From Methylobacterium tardum (GTDB lineage: Bacteria > Pseudomonadota > Alphaproteobacteria > Rhizobiales > Beijerinckiaceae), in contig NZ_CP097484.1 of the NCBI RefSeq assembly GCF_023546765.1, forward strand, positions 4,248,001 to 4,312,000: a stretch of DNA of 64,000 bases. The letters run 5' to 3'. Every line of letters starts with the position of its first letter. The stretch's first letter is position 1. The notes under the pieces were generated by a model. That model did no database searches and was not told the origin of the DNA. It saw only the letters and a list, made by a program, of their open reading frames with translations. This document shows positions 36,110 to 44,694 of the stretch, one piece after another. The position numbers and the translations under genes were made by a program.

Positions 36110-36957
36110 GCACGGCGGTCATCACCCTCAACAAGGGCCGGCGCCCGCACCTGACCCGCCTGCTCGAGGGTCTCGCGCGCGGGACTGCGCCGGATGCCTG
36201 CATCGTCGTGGAGATCGGCGGCGACGAGGCCCCCTTCCCGCCCCTGCCTTTCCCGGTGGAGCGGGTTCCGTTCCCGCATGCCGGCCTGCCGCTCGCGGCG
36301 GCGCGCAATGCCGGCCGCCGGGCGGCCCGGGCCGACACGCTGATCTTCCTCGACGTGGACTGCATCCCCTCGGCGGGGCTCGTCGCCGGCCTGTCGCGGG
36401 CGGTGGCCGAACACGACGGCTTGGTCTGCTGCGAGATCGGTTACCTGCCGGCCGGGGCCGTCGCGGATCATTGGAACGCGACCGATCTGGAGCGGCTCGG
36501 GCAGCCGCACCCGGTGCGGGCTTTCCCGCCCGCCGGCGTGGTGGCGCCGGCACCGCAGCCCGGCCTGTTCTGGTCCCTGGCCTTCGCGGTCCGCGCCGCG
36601 ACCTACGACCGGCTCGGCGGCTTCGACGAGGCGTTCTCCGGCTATGGGGCGGAGGATACCGACCTCGCCTTCCGGGCCGACCGGGCCGGCGTGCCGATCC
36701 TGTTCCTCGGCGGGCCGCGGGCCTACCATCAGCACCACGCGGCCTATGACCCGCCGCTGCAGCACTTTCGCGATATCGTGGCCAACGCCGCGCGGTTCCA
36801 CGGCCGTCACGGGCTCTGGCCGATGGACGGCTGGCTCGATGGGTTCGCGCGTCTCGGGCTGATCGCCGCGGACCGGTCGAAGGGCATCGTGATCCATCGC
36901 GATCCGACGCCGGACGAGATGGCGGCCGCGCGGCTCCCGGACGATCGGCCGTTCTGA
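36106..36957 (+). CDS. Glycosyltransferase family 2
   Basis: This 283-residue GT2 enzyme starts at the GTG at 36106, overlapping the methyltransferase stop (GTGA). Motifs are AVITLNKGRRPHL, LIFLDVDCIPS (the DxD metal site as DVD), and GGFDEAFSGYGAEDTDLAFR, the acceptor-side ED motif characteristic of GT2. It has no membrane helices. It completes the deacetylase-methyltransferase-glycosyltransferase operon, and probably adds the sugar to the modified molecule. It is followed by a repeat-filled gap. Confidence 0.88.
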   Translation: MSTAVITLNKGRRPHLTRLLEGLARGTAPDACIVVEIGGDEAPFPPLPFPVERVPFPHAGLPLAAARNAGRRAARADTLIFLDVDCIPSAGLVAGLSRAVAEHDGLVCCEIGYLPAGAVADHWNATDLERLGQPHPVRAFPPAGVVAPAPQPGLFWSLAFAVRAATYDRLGGFDEAFSGYGAEDTDLAFRADRAGVPILFLGGPRAYHQHHAAYDPPLQHFRDIVANAARFHGRHGLWPMDGWLDGFARLGLIAADRSKGIVIHRDPTPDEMAAARLPDDRPF

Positions 36958-37010
36958 GCGCACGAACGCCTTTGACCGTTTCGACCGGGCTGCACCTCGA
37001 GAAGACAATC

Positions 37011-37153
37011 CCGTCATTCCGGGACTGCGCAGCAGGGCCCGGAATCCAGAACCGCGACGCATTCACAGCCTGGCGCCGTCGGCGGTTCTGGTCTGCCCGC
37101 CCCCAGCAGGCCCCTTCGGGTCCGGGCTCGCCTGCGGCGCCCCGGAAAGACGG
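37011..37153. repeat. Dispersed palindromic element, copy 2
   Basis: The left arm is CCGTCATTCCGGGACTGCGC and the right arm ends GCGCCCCGGAAAGACGG. It lies in the 282-base gap between the GT2 gene and the end of the mcl gene. The right arm has GAAAGACGG where copy 1 has GAATGACGG. Confidence 0.85.
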
Positions 37154-37239
37154 CGGCTGATAAAGCAGCCAGCGGTAGCAAGAAGCGACGCCGACGGATC
37201 CCGGGGCAGACCCGAGACCCGCCGACGTTGAGCCCTCGC

Positions 37240-38211
37240 TTATGCCTTCATGGCGTTCGCCTTCTCGATCAGCGCCTCGGCCATGCGGATCGAGGCGATG
37301 TCGATGAGGCGGCCGTCCAGGGAGACGGCGCCGCGGCCAGCCTTGGCGGCCTCTTCCATGGCCTCCAAGATGCGGCGGGCCTTGGTGACCTCGGCCTCGG
37401 ACGGGGTGAACACCTCGTTGGCGAGATCGATCTGGCTCGGATGGATCGCCCACTTGCCCTCGAAGCCGAGAGCGGCGCAGCGGCGGGCCGCCGAGCGGTA
37501 GCCGTCCGGATCCGAGAAGTCGCCGAACGGTCCGTCGATCGGGCGCAGGCCGTAGGCCCGGCAGGCCACCAGCATGCGGTTCTGGGCGAACAGCCACGGA
37601 TCCTGCCAGTGGGTCTGGCGGTTGCCGGCCTCGTCCTTGTCGGTGAGCACCGAGAAGTCGGGGTTCACGCCGCCGATGACCGTGGAGCGGGCGCGGGTCG
37701 AGGCAGCGTAATCCGCGACACCGAACGACATCGCCTCCAGGCGCTTCGGCGACTGGGCGATCGCCTCGACATTGGCCATGCCGAGGGCCGTCTCGATCAG
37801 CACCTCGAAGCCGATCTGCTTCTCGCGCTTCTTGGCCTGCTCGATCTGGGTGACCAGCACGTCGATGGCGTAGACGTCGGCCGGTACGCCGACCTTGGGG
37901 ATCAGCACCATGTCGAGCCGCGGGCAGGCTTCGGCGATGTCGACCACGTCGCGGTACATGTAGTGGGTGTCGAGACCGTTGATGCGGATCATCATGGTCT
38001 TGTTGCCCCAATCCAGGTCGTTCAGCGCCTGGATGATGTTGGTGCGGGCCTTCTCCTTGTCGTCGGGCGCGACCGCGTCCTCGAGGTCGAGGAAGATCAC
38101 GTCGGCCGCCGAGGAGGCCGACTTCTCCATGAAGGTCGGGTTGGAGCCGGGGACTGCGAGTTCGGAGCGGTGCAGGCGCGGCTTGGCCTGCTGGATCAGG
38201 GTGAAGCTCAT
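37240..38211 (-). CDS. mclA: L-malyl-CoA/beta-methylmalyl-CoA lyase
   Basis: The enzyme splits malyl-CoA into acetyl-CoA and glyoxylate, closing the serine cycle, and in related pathways forms beta-methylmalyl-CoA. This 323-residue protein is a member of the HpcH/HpaI aldolase family: RSELAVPGSNPTFMEKSA, DVIFLDLEDAVAPDDKEKAR (metal-binding Glu/Asp) and the active-site ALGMANVEAIAQ and FGVADYAASTRAR segments. Length and motifs match M. extorquens MclA. It is the last gene of the mtkA-mtkB-ppc-mcl run, 187 bases behind ppc. Confidence 0.95.
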   Translation of the reverse strand: MSFTLIQQAKPRLHRSELAVPGSNPTFMEKSASSAADVIFLDLEDAVAPDDKEKARTNIIQALNDLDWGNKTMMIRINGLDTHYMYRDVVDIAEACPRLDMVLIPKVGVPADVYAIDVLVTQIEQAKKREKQIGFEVLIETALGMANVEAIAQSPKRLEAMSFGVADYAASTRARSTVIGGVNPDFSVLTDKDEAGNRQTHWQDPWLFAQNRMLVACRAYGLRPIDGPFGDFSDPDGYRSAARRCAALGFEGKWAIHPSQIDLANEVFTPSEAEVTKARRILEAMEEAAKAGRGAVSLDGRLIDIASIRMAEALIEKANAMKA

Positions 38212-38359
38212 GGGTGTTCCTCTCTCTTGGTGACGGTTCTGATGCCGTTGCGGGATGGGGTCCCGGTCATCGGCGGCAAATGGCGCGCGTGAGGGTCGCT
38301 GACAGGGCGCGGCTCCACGAATGGACCGGTTCCCCGGTGCGGGATCGAAGCGCGGGGCC

Positions 38360-38379
38360 CCTCTCCCGTGCAGGAGAGG
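38360..38379. terminator. Hairpin in ppc-mcl spacer
   Basis: CCTCTCC and GGAGAGG form a 7-bp stem with a CGTGCA loop, 20-40 bases after the ppc stop codon. With no T tract it could terminate poorly or protect the 3' end; mcl is still likely co-transcribed. Confidence 0.4.
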
Positions 38380-38398
38380 AAGCCTGTTGGCCCCTCCC

Positions 38399-41149
38399 CT
38401 AACCGGTCGCCCCGAAGCCGACCGCGATGCAGTTGATCGACAGGAGCAGGGCGGACTTCACCGCCTCGCGCCGGTCCTCGTCGGTCTCGGCGCGGTAGCG
38501 GGCGAGCAGCTCGACCTGCTCGCGCCCGACCTGGTTGATGGTCGGCAGCCGCCCCTTCAAGCGGTCCCGGAACAGCGGGAAGCGCTCGGCCAAATCCGAT
38601 CCGCCGCTCACCCGCAGGACCATCTCGCGGGTCAGCGCATACTCGGCCTCGATCATCGCGAAGATCCGGTCGCGGATGCCCGCATCGGGGACGAGGCCCG
38701 CATAGGCGCGGGCGATGTCGAGATCGACCATCATCAGCGTCTTCTCGACCTCGTCGAGGACGAGGCGCAGGACGCGGGATTCCTGGAACAGGCGCTTCAG
38801 GGTCGCCTCGCCGTCGCGGCCGCGCACGTCGAGGAAGCTCGCGAGCCCCGAGCCGACTCCGTACCAGCCGGTGATCACGTGCCGGTTCTGCGACCACGCA
38901 AACACCCACGGAATCGCCCGCAGATCCGAGAGCGAGCGGGCCCCGAACCGGCGCGCCGGGCGCGAGCCGATGTTGAGGAGCGAAATCTCGTCCAGCGGAC
39001 TCGCCGCCTGGAAATAATCGGCGAGGCCGTCGGTCTGGAGCAGCTGCACGTAGGCGGCCCGCGACGCGCCGGCCAGAGCCTCCAGCGCGTCGTCGTGGCC
39101 CGGTCCCGCCCGCTCGCCCTCGCCGGCCAGCGCATGCTCGAACACCGAGGCCGCCAGCAGCTCCATCTGGTAGGCGGCGGTGCCGCGGTTGGCGTACTTG
39201 AACGAGACCACCTCGCCCTGCTCGGTGGTGCGGAACCGGCCGCGGATCGAGCCCGGCGGCTGGGCCATGATGCCCCGGTGGGTCGGCACGCCGCCGCGGC
39301 TCACCGAGCCGCCGCGCCCGTGGAAGAACGCGATGCCGACGCCGAGTTCCTCGCCGAGCCGGGTCAGCTTGCTCTGGGCCTTGTAGAGCTCCCAGTTGGC
39401 GGCGACGAAGCCGCCATCCTTGTTGGAGTCGGAATAGCCGATCATCACCTCCTGCACGCCGCCCTGCCAGCGGGTGGAGCGGCGGACCACCGGCACGTTG
39501 AGCAGCGCCCGCATGATCGCCGGGGCGGCGCGCAAGTCATCGATGGTCTCGAACAGGGGCACGATCGGCAGCGGGCAGATCTCGGTGCCGGCCGCGTCGA
39601 GGAACACCCCCGCCTCCTTGGCGAGAAGGTAGGCGCCGAGCACGTCCTCCACCGAGCGGGTCATCGACAGCACGAAGGCGCCGAACGCCTCGCGGTCGAG
39701 GGCCTCGCGCATCTCGGCCACGAGGGCGAAGGTGGCGAGCGTCTCCCGGGCCGCGTCAGGCAGATCCTCGAAGGAGCGTTCGGGATCGCGCGGCCGGGCG
39801 AGTTCCGTGTCGAGCCACTGGCGCCAGGCGGCCGAGCCGAGGGCGGGCGGCTCGCCCTCGCCGTTGCGCTGGCGCCAGAGGGCCTGGAGCGTGTCGGTGG
39901 TCCGGGTGGTGTTCTCGCGCAGGTCCAGACGGACCGTCGAGAACCGGAAGATCTCGACCATGCGCCGGACCGGGCGGACGAGGTCCCGCGCCAGCGCCGG
40001 GCACTTGGCATCGGTCAGGCCGCGCTCGAGAACGCGCAGGTCCTCGATCAGCCCGTCCGCGCTGGCATAATCGGGACCGGACGGGTGCTCGCCCTCGTTG
40101 CGGGCGATGGTCGCGTCGATCTTGCGCGAGACGCAGGACAGGTACTGGCGATAGGGCTCGCCGGGATTGCGGCGGGTGATCGCCCGGGCCTGGCCGCTCT
40201 CGGCGAGGTGCCGGTCGAGTTCCGCGCGGAAGCTCTCGGGCAGCGGCAGCGACCGCTCGGTCAGCGACAGGGTTCGCCCCAGCTCGCGCACACCGTCACG
40301 GTAGCGGGTCAGCGAGGCCAGCGCGTTGCGGTGCAGGGTCTGCCGGGTGACGGCCGCCGTGACGTAGGGGTTGCCGTCCCGGTCGCCGCCGATCCACGAG
40401 CCGAACTGGAAGAACGGCGGCACCTTGAATTCGGTCCCCGGATAGGTCTCGGCGAGCGTCTCCTCCAGGGTTTCCAGGGTCTCGGGCAGCATCTCGAACA
40501 GGGTCTCGTCGAAGAAGTGCAGCCCCCAGGCCACCTCCCGCTCGACCGTGGCCTTCTCCAGATGCAGCTCGCCCGTCATCCAGACCAGCTCGATCTGGTC
40601 GCGCAGCTCGTTCATGAGGCCGTTGCGCTCGCGATCGGTCCAGCGCGGCATCTCCAGCTCGCGCAGGACGAGGTAGATCCGCCGGAACTTCTCCAGCACC
40701 GTGACCCGCTTGCCCTCGGTGGGGTGGGCGGTCAGCGTCGGGCGGATGCGCAGGTCGCTGAGCAGCGCCTGGATCTTCTCCGGGGGCACACCCTGCTTGC
40801 GCGCGTCGGAGAAGACCTTGGCGAAGGAGCCGCCGAGCGCGGCCCGCCCCTCCGTGCGCTCCACGTGGCGGCGGCGGCGCATCGCGGCGTTCTGCTCGGC
40901 GATGGAGATCAGCTGGAACCAGATGCCCTGAACCTGAAGGGCGCGCGCCAGCATCTGCGGCGAGAAGCGCGAGATGTCGGCCGTGCCGTGCAGCACCGCC
41001 TCAAGGTCGGGGTCGTGCCGGCGAGCGACGTCGAGCAGCGCCTGGAACAGGATGTCCAGCGCCTGCTCCGACGAGGTGCCGGTGATCACCGGCGGCGCGA
41101 AGGCGGTGGCGTCGGCGAGGCCGGGGGTTGCGTGAAGGGTACGGGTCAT
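38399..41149 (-). CDS. ppcA: Phosphoenolpyruvate carboxylase
   Basis: This 916-residue enzyme carboxylates PEP to oxaloacetate for the serine cycle. Active-site features are LTAHPTEGKRV (His142), FFHGRGGSVSRGG and GYSDSNKDGG. The C-terminal tail, usually ending RNTG, ends GFGATG, which may affect allosteric binding. The ATG at 41149 (MTRTLHATPG) is chosen; the open frame runs 30 codons further into a repeat. It follows mtkB after a 251-base spacer that is a long inverted repeat. Confidence 0.95.
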   Translation of the reverse strand: MTRTLHATPGLADATAFAPPVITGTSSEQALDILFQALLDVARRHDPDLEAVLHGTADISRFSPQMLARALQVQGIWFQLISIAEQNAAMRRRRHVERTEGRAALGGSFAKVFSDARKQGVPPEKIQALLSDLRIRPTLTAHPTEGKRVTVLEKFRRIYLVLRELEMPRWTDRERNGLMNELRDQIELVWMTGELHLEKATVEREVAWGLHFFDETLFEMLPETLETLEETLAETYPGTEFKVPPFFQFGSWIGGDRDGNPYVTAAVTRQTLHRNALASLTRYRDGVRELGRTLSLTERSLPLPESFRAELDRHLAESGQARAITRRNPGEPYRQYLSCVSRKIDATIARNEGEHPSGPDYASADGLIEDLRVLERGLTDAKCPALARDLVRPVRRMVEIFRFSTVRLDLRENTTRTTDTLQALWRQRNGEGEPPALGSAAWRQWLDTELARPRDPERSFEDLPDAARETLATFALVAEMREALDREAFGAFVLSMTRSVEDVLGAYLLAKEAGVFLDAAGTEICPLPIVPLFETIDDLRAAPAIMRALLNVPVVRRSTRWQGGVQEVMIGYSDSNKDGGFVAANWELYKAQSKLTRLGEELGVGIAFFHGRGGSVSRGGVPTHRGIMAQPPGSIRGRFRTTEQGEVVSFKYANRGTAAYQMELLAASVFEHALAGEGERAGPGHDDALEALAGASRAAYVQLLQTDGLADYFQAASPLDEISLLNIGSRPARRFGARSLSDLRAIPWVFAWSQNRHVITGWYGVGSGLASFLDVRGRDGEATLKRLFQESRVLRLVLDEVEKTLMMVDLDIARAYAGLVPDAGIRDRIFAMIEAEYALTREMVLRVSGGSDLAERFPLFRDRLKGRLPTINQVGREQVELLARYRAETDEDRREAVKSALLLSINCIAVGFGATG

Positions 41150-41197
41150 GGGGCCACCTCGTGGCGCACTTTCTTGAAGGACGAGGCGCGACGCGCC

Positions 41198-41371
41198 CCC
41201 TCCCACTCTGCGGGGGCGGGTCGGGACGAAGTCCCGCAAGGGGGAGCGACGGTGCAGTACGAGGCTGCGGCCGTCTTGAAGGTCGCGCGATTTCCTGGGG
41301 CCGGGCTCCCCCTTTGCGGGACTTCGTCCCGGCCCGCTTCGCGGGCCACCCTCCCCCGCAGAGTGGGAGGG
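41198..41371. repeat. Long imperfect inverted repeat between mtkB and ppc
   Basis: Left arm 41198-41246 (CCCTCCCACTCTGCGGGGGC...GCAAGGGGGAG) is the reverse complement of right arm 41306-41371, apart from a few mismatches and about 16 extra bases in the right arm. The loop is about 59 bases. The transcript would form a very stable hairpin. It fills most of the 251-base spacer. Confidence 0.85.
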
Positions 41372-41400
41372 AGCGCGGCACGCTTCTGGATGCCGGCGCG

Positions 41401-42291
41401 CTACGCCGCCCGGGCCAGCACGTCGGCCACGGTCTGCCCGAACGACCCCGGATCCGGCGCCACGGTCAGCCCGTAGGAGCGCATGATCTCGGCCTTCTCG
41501 GCGGCGCTGTCGCCGGCCGCCGAGATGATCGCGCCGGCATGGCCCATCCGCCGGCCCTTCGGCGCCGTGAGTCCGGCCACGAAGCCGATCACGGGCTTCG
41601 ACATGTTCTCGCGGATCCAGGCCGAGGCCTCGGCCTCCTGCGGGCCGCCGATCTCGCCGATCATCAGCACCGCGTCGGTGTCCGGATCGGTCTCGAACAG
41701 GGCGAGGTGGTCGAGGAACGACGAGCCGTTGATCGGGTCGCCGCCGATGCCCACCGAGGTCGAGATCCCGAGACCGAGCTCCTTGAGCTGGGAGGCGGCC
41801 TCGTAGCCCAGCGTGCCCGAGCGGGAGATGACCCCGACATTGCCCGGGAGGTAGATGTGGCCGGGCATGATGCCCAGCATCGCCTTGCCGGGCGAGATGA
41901 TGCCGGCGCAGTTCGGGCCGACCACCATGGTCCGCTTCTCTTTCGGGTAGCGGTACAGGTAGCGCTTCACCCGCATCATGTCCTGGGCGGGGATGCCGTC
42001 GGTGATCGAGCAGACCAGCCGCAGCCCGGCATCGGCCGCCTCCATGATGGCGTCCGCCGCGAAGGGCGGCGCCACGAAGGTGATCGAGGTCGTGGCGCCG
42101 GTCGCCGCCACCGCTTCCTTGACGGTGTTGAACACCGGCAGGCCGAGATGGGTGCGCCCGCCCTTGCCGGGCGTGACGCCGCCGACGACGTTCGTGCCGT
42201 AGTCCAGCATCTCCTTGGCGTGGAAGGTGCCCTTGTCGCCCGTGATGCCCTGGACGATGATCGGGGTGGTCTCGTCGATGAGGATGCTCAT
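41401..42291 (-). CDS. mtkB: Malate-CoA ligase, alpha subunit (malate thiokinase small subunit)
   Basis: With MtkA, this subunit forms malyl-CoA from malate, CoA and ATP. It is 296 residues and homologous to succinyl-CoA synthetase alpha: Rossmann CoA-binding part PIIVQGITGDKGTFHAKEML, the motif PNCAGIISPGKAMLGIMPGH and the phosphohistidine motif GRRMGHAGAIISA with H251. Serine-cycle context, rather than the sequence alone, makes malate the substrate. The start is ATG at 42291 with AAGGGGGAG upstream. mtkA ends 18 bases before. Confidence 0.95.
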   Translation of the reverse strand: MSILIDETTPIIVQGITGDKGTFHAKEMLDYGTNVVGGVTPGKGGRTHLGLPVFNTVKEAVAATGATTSITFVAPPFAADAIMEAADAGLRLVCSITDGIPAQDMMRVKRYLYRYPKEKRTMVVGPNCAGIISPGKAMLGIMPGHIYLPGNVGVISRSGTLGYEAASQLKELGLGISTSVGIGGDPINGSSFLDHLALFETDPDTDAVLMIGEIGGPQEAEASAWIRENMSKPVIGFVAGLTAPKGRRMGHAGAIISAAGDSAAEKAEIMRSYGLTVAPDPGSFGQTVADVLARAA

Positions 42292-42309
42292 GGCGCGGTC
42301 TCCCCCTTT

Positions 42310-43488
42310 TTAGTGCTGCGTCTTGGCGGCGGAGCAGGCGTCGACCGCCTTCTTGGCCGCCTCCGCCAGGGTGTCGGCGGTGATCAGGTCGAGGCCGCTC
42401 TCGGCCAGGATCTTCTTGCCCGCCTCCACATTCGTGCCGGCCAGCCGCACCACCAGCGGCACGTCGATCTTGACCTCGCGGGCGGCCTGCACGACGCCCT
42501 CGGCGACCCAGTCGCAGCGGTTGATGCCGGCGAAGATGTTGACGAGGATCGCCTTCACGTTGCGGTCCGACAGGACCAGCCGGAACGCCGTCGCGACGCG
42601 TTCCGGAGAAGCACCACCACCGACATCCAAGAAATTCGCCGGCTCGCCGCCCGCGTGCTTGATCATGTCCATGGTGGCCATGGCCAGCCCGGCGCCGTTG
42701 ACGATGCAGCCGATCTCCCCCTCAAGGCCGATGTAGCTGAGGTTGTGCTCGGCGGCCTGGGCCTCGCGGGGGTCGCCCTGGGACGGGTCGTGCATGTCGG
42801 CGATGCCCGGCCGACGGAACAGGGCGTTGTCGTCGAAGCTCATCTTGGCATCGAGCGCCAGCACCCGGTCGTCCTTGGTGACGACGAGCGGGTTGATCTC
42901 CAGCATGGTGCCGTCGCAGTCGCGGAACGCCCGGTAGGCGTTCATGATCGTCTTCACCGCGGCCGAGACCTGCTTGATGTTGAGGCCGAGCTGGAAGGCG
43001 ATCTCCCGCGCCTGGAACTGCTGCAGGCCGACCGCCGGCTCGACCACCACCTGGATGAGCGAGTCCGGCTCCTTGGCGGCGATCTCCTCGATATCCATGC
43101 CGCCGCGCTGGCTGGCGATGACCCGGACGCGCTCGGCCTTCCGGTCCAGCACGTAGCCGAGGTAGAGCTCGCGCTCGAACGGGTCGGCGGTCTCCACGTA
43201 GACGCGCTGCACCGGCTTGCCCTCGGGGCCGGTCTGGTGGGTGACGAGGCGCTTGCCGAGGAGGTCCTTGGCGGCGTCGCGGACCTCGTTGTAGGTCCGG
43301 CACAGCTTGATGCCGCCGGCCTTGCCGCGGGCGCCGGCGTGGATCTGCGCCTTGACGGCCCAGAACGAGCCGCCGAGCTCGGTGGCCGCGTAGACCGCCT
43401 GATCCGGGCTGAACGCGATGGCCCCTTTCGGGACGGCCACGCCGAAGCTCGCGAGCAGCTCCTTGGCCTGATACTCGTGGACGTCCAT
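42310..43488 (-). CDS. mtkA: Malate-CoA ligase, beta subunit (malate thiokinase large subunit)
   Basis: This 392-residue ATP-grasp subunit of the succinyl-CoA synthetase beta family begins [19 protein letters not shown], and has [16 protein letters not shown] (ATP-grasp lid), LEINPLVV and the C-terminal CoA-ligase part with [19 protein letters not shown]. It pairs with MtkB to make malyl-CoA. The ATG at 43488 is preceded by CGGAGGAGACGCCG. It opens the second serine-cycle transcription unit, after the 554-base spacer that separates it from fchA. Confidence 0.95.
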   Translation of the reverse strand: MDVHEYQAKELLASFGVAVPKGAIAFSPDQAVYAATELGGSFWAVKAQIHAGARGKAGGIKLCRTYNEVRDAAKDLLGKRLVTHQTGPEGKPVQRVYVETADPFERELYLGYVLDRKAERVRVIASQRGGMDIEEIAAKEPDSLIQVVVEPAVGLQQFQAREIAFQLGLNIKQVSAAVKTIMNAYRAFRDCDGTMLEINPLVVTKDDRVLALDAKMSFDDNALFRRPGIADMHDPSQGDPREAQAAEHNLSYIGLEGEIGCIVNGAGLAMATMDMIKHAGGEPANFLDVGGGASPERVATAFRLVLSDRNVKAILVNIFAGINRCDWVAEGVVQAAREVKIDVPLVVRLAGTNVEAGKKILAESGLDLITADTLAEAAKKAVDACSAAKTQH

Positions 43489-43653
43489 TCGGCGTCTCCT
43501 CCGCGGTTCGTTGCCGCCGTTGACGCCCTTCACTTTAGTTGAGTCGAAAGATTACGCCCGTCAAATTTTTTAAGCGGCTGATTGATCGAGACTTTTTCGC
43601 GGCCGCAGCACGGATCGTATTCGATGCTGCACCGCGACATACAGAAAAACAAC

Positions 43654-43682
43654 GAGGCCGGGGGCACGATGCACCCGGCCTC
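43654..43682 (-). terminator. Rho-independent terminator downstream of fchA
   Basis: On the minus strand, GAGGCCGGG and CCCGGCCTC (9 bp) enclose an 11-base loop and are followed by GTTGTTTTTCTG. It would end the sga-hprA-mtdA-fchA transcript and isolate the mtkA promoter, though it lies about 360 bases beyond the fchA stop. Confidence 0.65.
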
Positions 43683-43714
43683 GACTGTAGATCCAGAACC
43701 GAACCCGTCCCTTG

Positions 43715-43830
43715 CCGTCATCCCGGGGCCGGGCAGCGGAACCGGACATCCAGAGCCGCCGACGCGGCAAGGTCGTGCACGGCTGGCGCTTCTGGATTCC
43801 GGGCTCGCCTGCGGCGCCCCGGAATGACGG
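43715..43830. repeat. Dispersed palindromic element, copy 3
   Basis: Left arm CCGTCATCCCGGGGCCGGGC, right arm GCGCCCCGGAATGACGG. It is one of two copies, about 50 bases apart, in the fchA-mtkA spacer. Confidence 0.85.
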
Positions 43831-43880
43831 CGTGGGCCATCACCTGAGGGCAGCGTCGTCGCGGCCTAGGCTGCCCCTCG

Positions 43881-44023
43881 CCGTCATCCCGGGGCCGCGC
43901 AGCGGAGCCCGGGATCCAGAGCCGCCGACGCGCCAAGATCATCCACCAGCAGCGGTTTTGGGTTGCCCGCCTCCGGCGTGCCCCTACGGGTCCGGGCTCG
44001 CCTGCGTCTCCCCGGAACGACGG
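43881..44023. repeat. Dispersed palindromic element, copy 4
   Basis: Left arm CCGTCATCCCGGGGCCGCGC, right arm GTCTCCCCGGAACGACGG. Same orientation as copy 3, ending 20 bases after the fchA stop on the minus-strand transcript. Confidence 0.85.
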
Positions 44024-44042
44024 GGAGAGCCGTGTGCCCCTC

Positions 44043-44684
44043 TCAGTTTACCTTGGCTTTCACGACCGCGTAGACCTTCTCGGTCAGCGCACCGGCCTCC
44101 GAGAGCAGATCTTCGAGTTCCTTCAGCCGCTCGTCGGCGAACTCGCGGTCCTCGAGGCCCTTGGCGTTCACGTAGACGTTGAGGGCCGCGCTGCGCAGGC
44201 CGGCATAGGCGGACAGCACCGCCACGCCGGCATCCGACACGACGTTGAGGTTGCCCTTGTCGGCCGTGACCGCCGCGAGGTCGATTACCGCGCGGCAGGC
44301 CCGGCAGCAGGCGAGCGGCACGTCGCAGGCTGTCTTGAGCGCGGCCTGGATCTTCTCGGCCCGGGCCGCCTTCTCGTCATCGGTGGCCTTGGGCAGGCCG
44401 TAGGCGCCCATCACGGCGTCGAAGGCCTGGACGTCCTCCCCGATCATGCCGGTGAGCACGACCCGCAGGCCCTCGGACTTGGCCAGGACCTCATTCAGCT
44501 CGGCCTCGACCTCGACGTACTTCTTCTTGCCGATGGTGAGGTTGCAGACCATCGACACCAGGGCCGCGCCCATGGCGCCGGAGATCGCCGCCGCGCCGCC
44601 GCCCCCGGGGGTGGGGGCGGCACTCGCCAGCTCCGTCAGGAATTTCTCGATGCTGTCGGTCTCGGGGCGATGCGTCTCGGTCAC
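44043..44684 (-). CDS. fchA: Methenyltetrahydrofolate cyclohydrolase
   Basis: The enzyme interconverts methenyl- and 10-formyl-tetrahydrofolate in the C1 assimilation pathway. It is 213 residues of the formiminotransferase-cyclodeaminase-like family: AAPTPGGGGAAAISGAMGAA, LVSMVCNLTIGKKKYVEV and VVSDAGVAVLSAYAGLRSAA are the substrate-binding landmarks. The start is a GTG at 44684 with GGAGG upstream. mtdA ends ten bases before it. Confidence 0.95.
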   Translation of the reverse strand: MTETHRPETDSIEKFLTELASAAPTPGGGGAAAISGAMGAALVSMVCNLTIGKKKYVEVEAELNEVLAKSEGLRVVLTGMIGEDVQAFDAVMGAYGLPKATDDEKAARAEKIQAALKTACDVPLACCRACRAVIDLAAVTADKGNLNVVSDAGVAVLSAYAGLRSAALNVYVNAKGLEDREFADERLKELEDLLSEAGALTEKVYAVVKAKVN

Positions 44685-44694
44685 CGGCGCCTCC

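Larger units (their letters stand above)
43489..44042. promoter_or_regulatory. Spacer between fchA and mtkA: mtkA promoter, terminator, two repeats
   Basis: This 554-base stretch has no supported gene. It holds a terminator-like hairpin (43654-43682, minus strand), an AT-richer promoter region for mtkA (43540-43650, including TTGACG on the minus strand near 43563), and two palindromic elements (43715-43830 and 43881-44023). In M. extorquens AM1, as I recall, the two serine-cycle operons are separate and activated by the LysR-type regulator QscR; I could not define a QscR site by eye. Confidence 0.5.

Noticed and set aside
38321..41476. A 1051-codon open frame on the plus strand
   Set aside because: It is antisense to ppc, which has all catalytic motifs. 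The frame is a high-GC shadow.
41128..43542. An 804-codon open frame opposite mtkA and mtkB
   Set aside because: Shadow of clearly recognised malate-CoA ligase genes.
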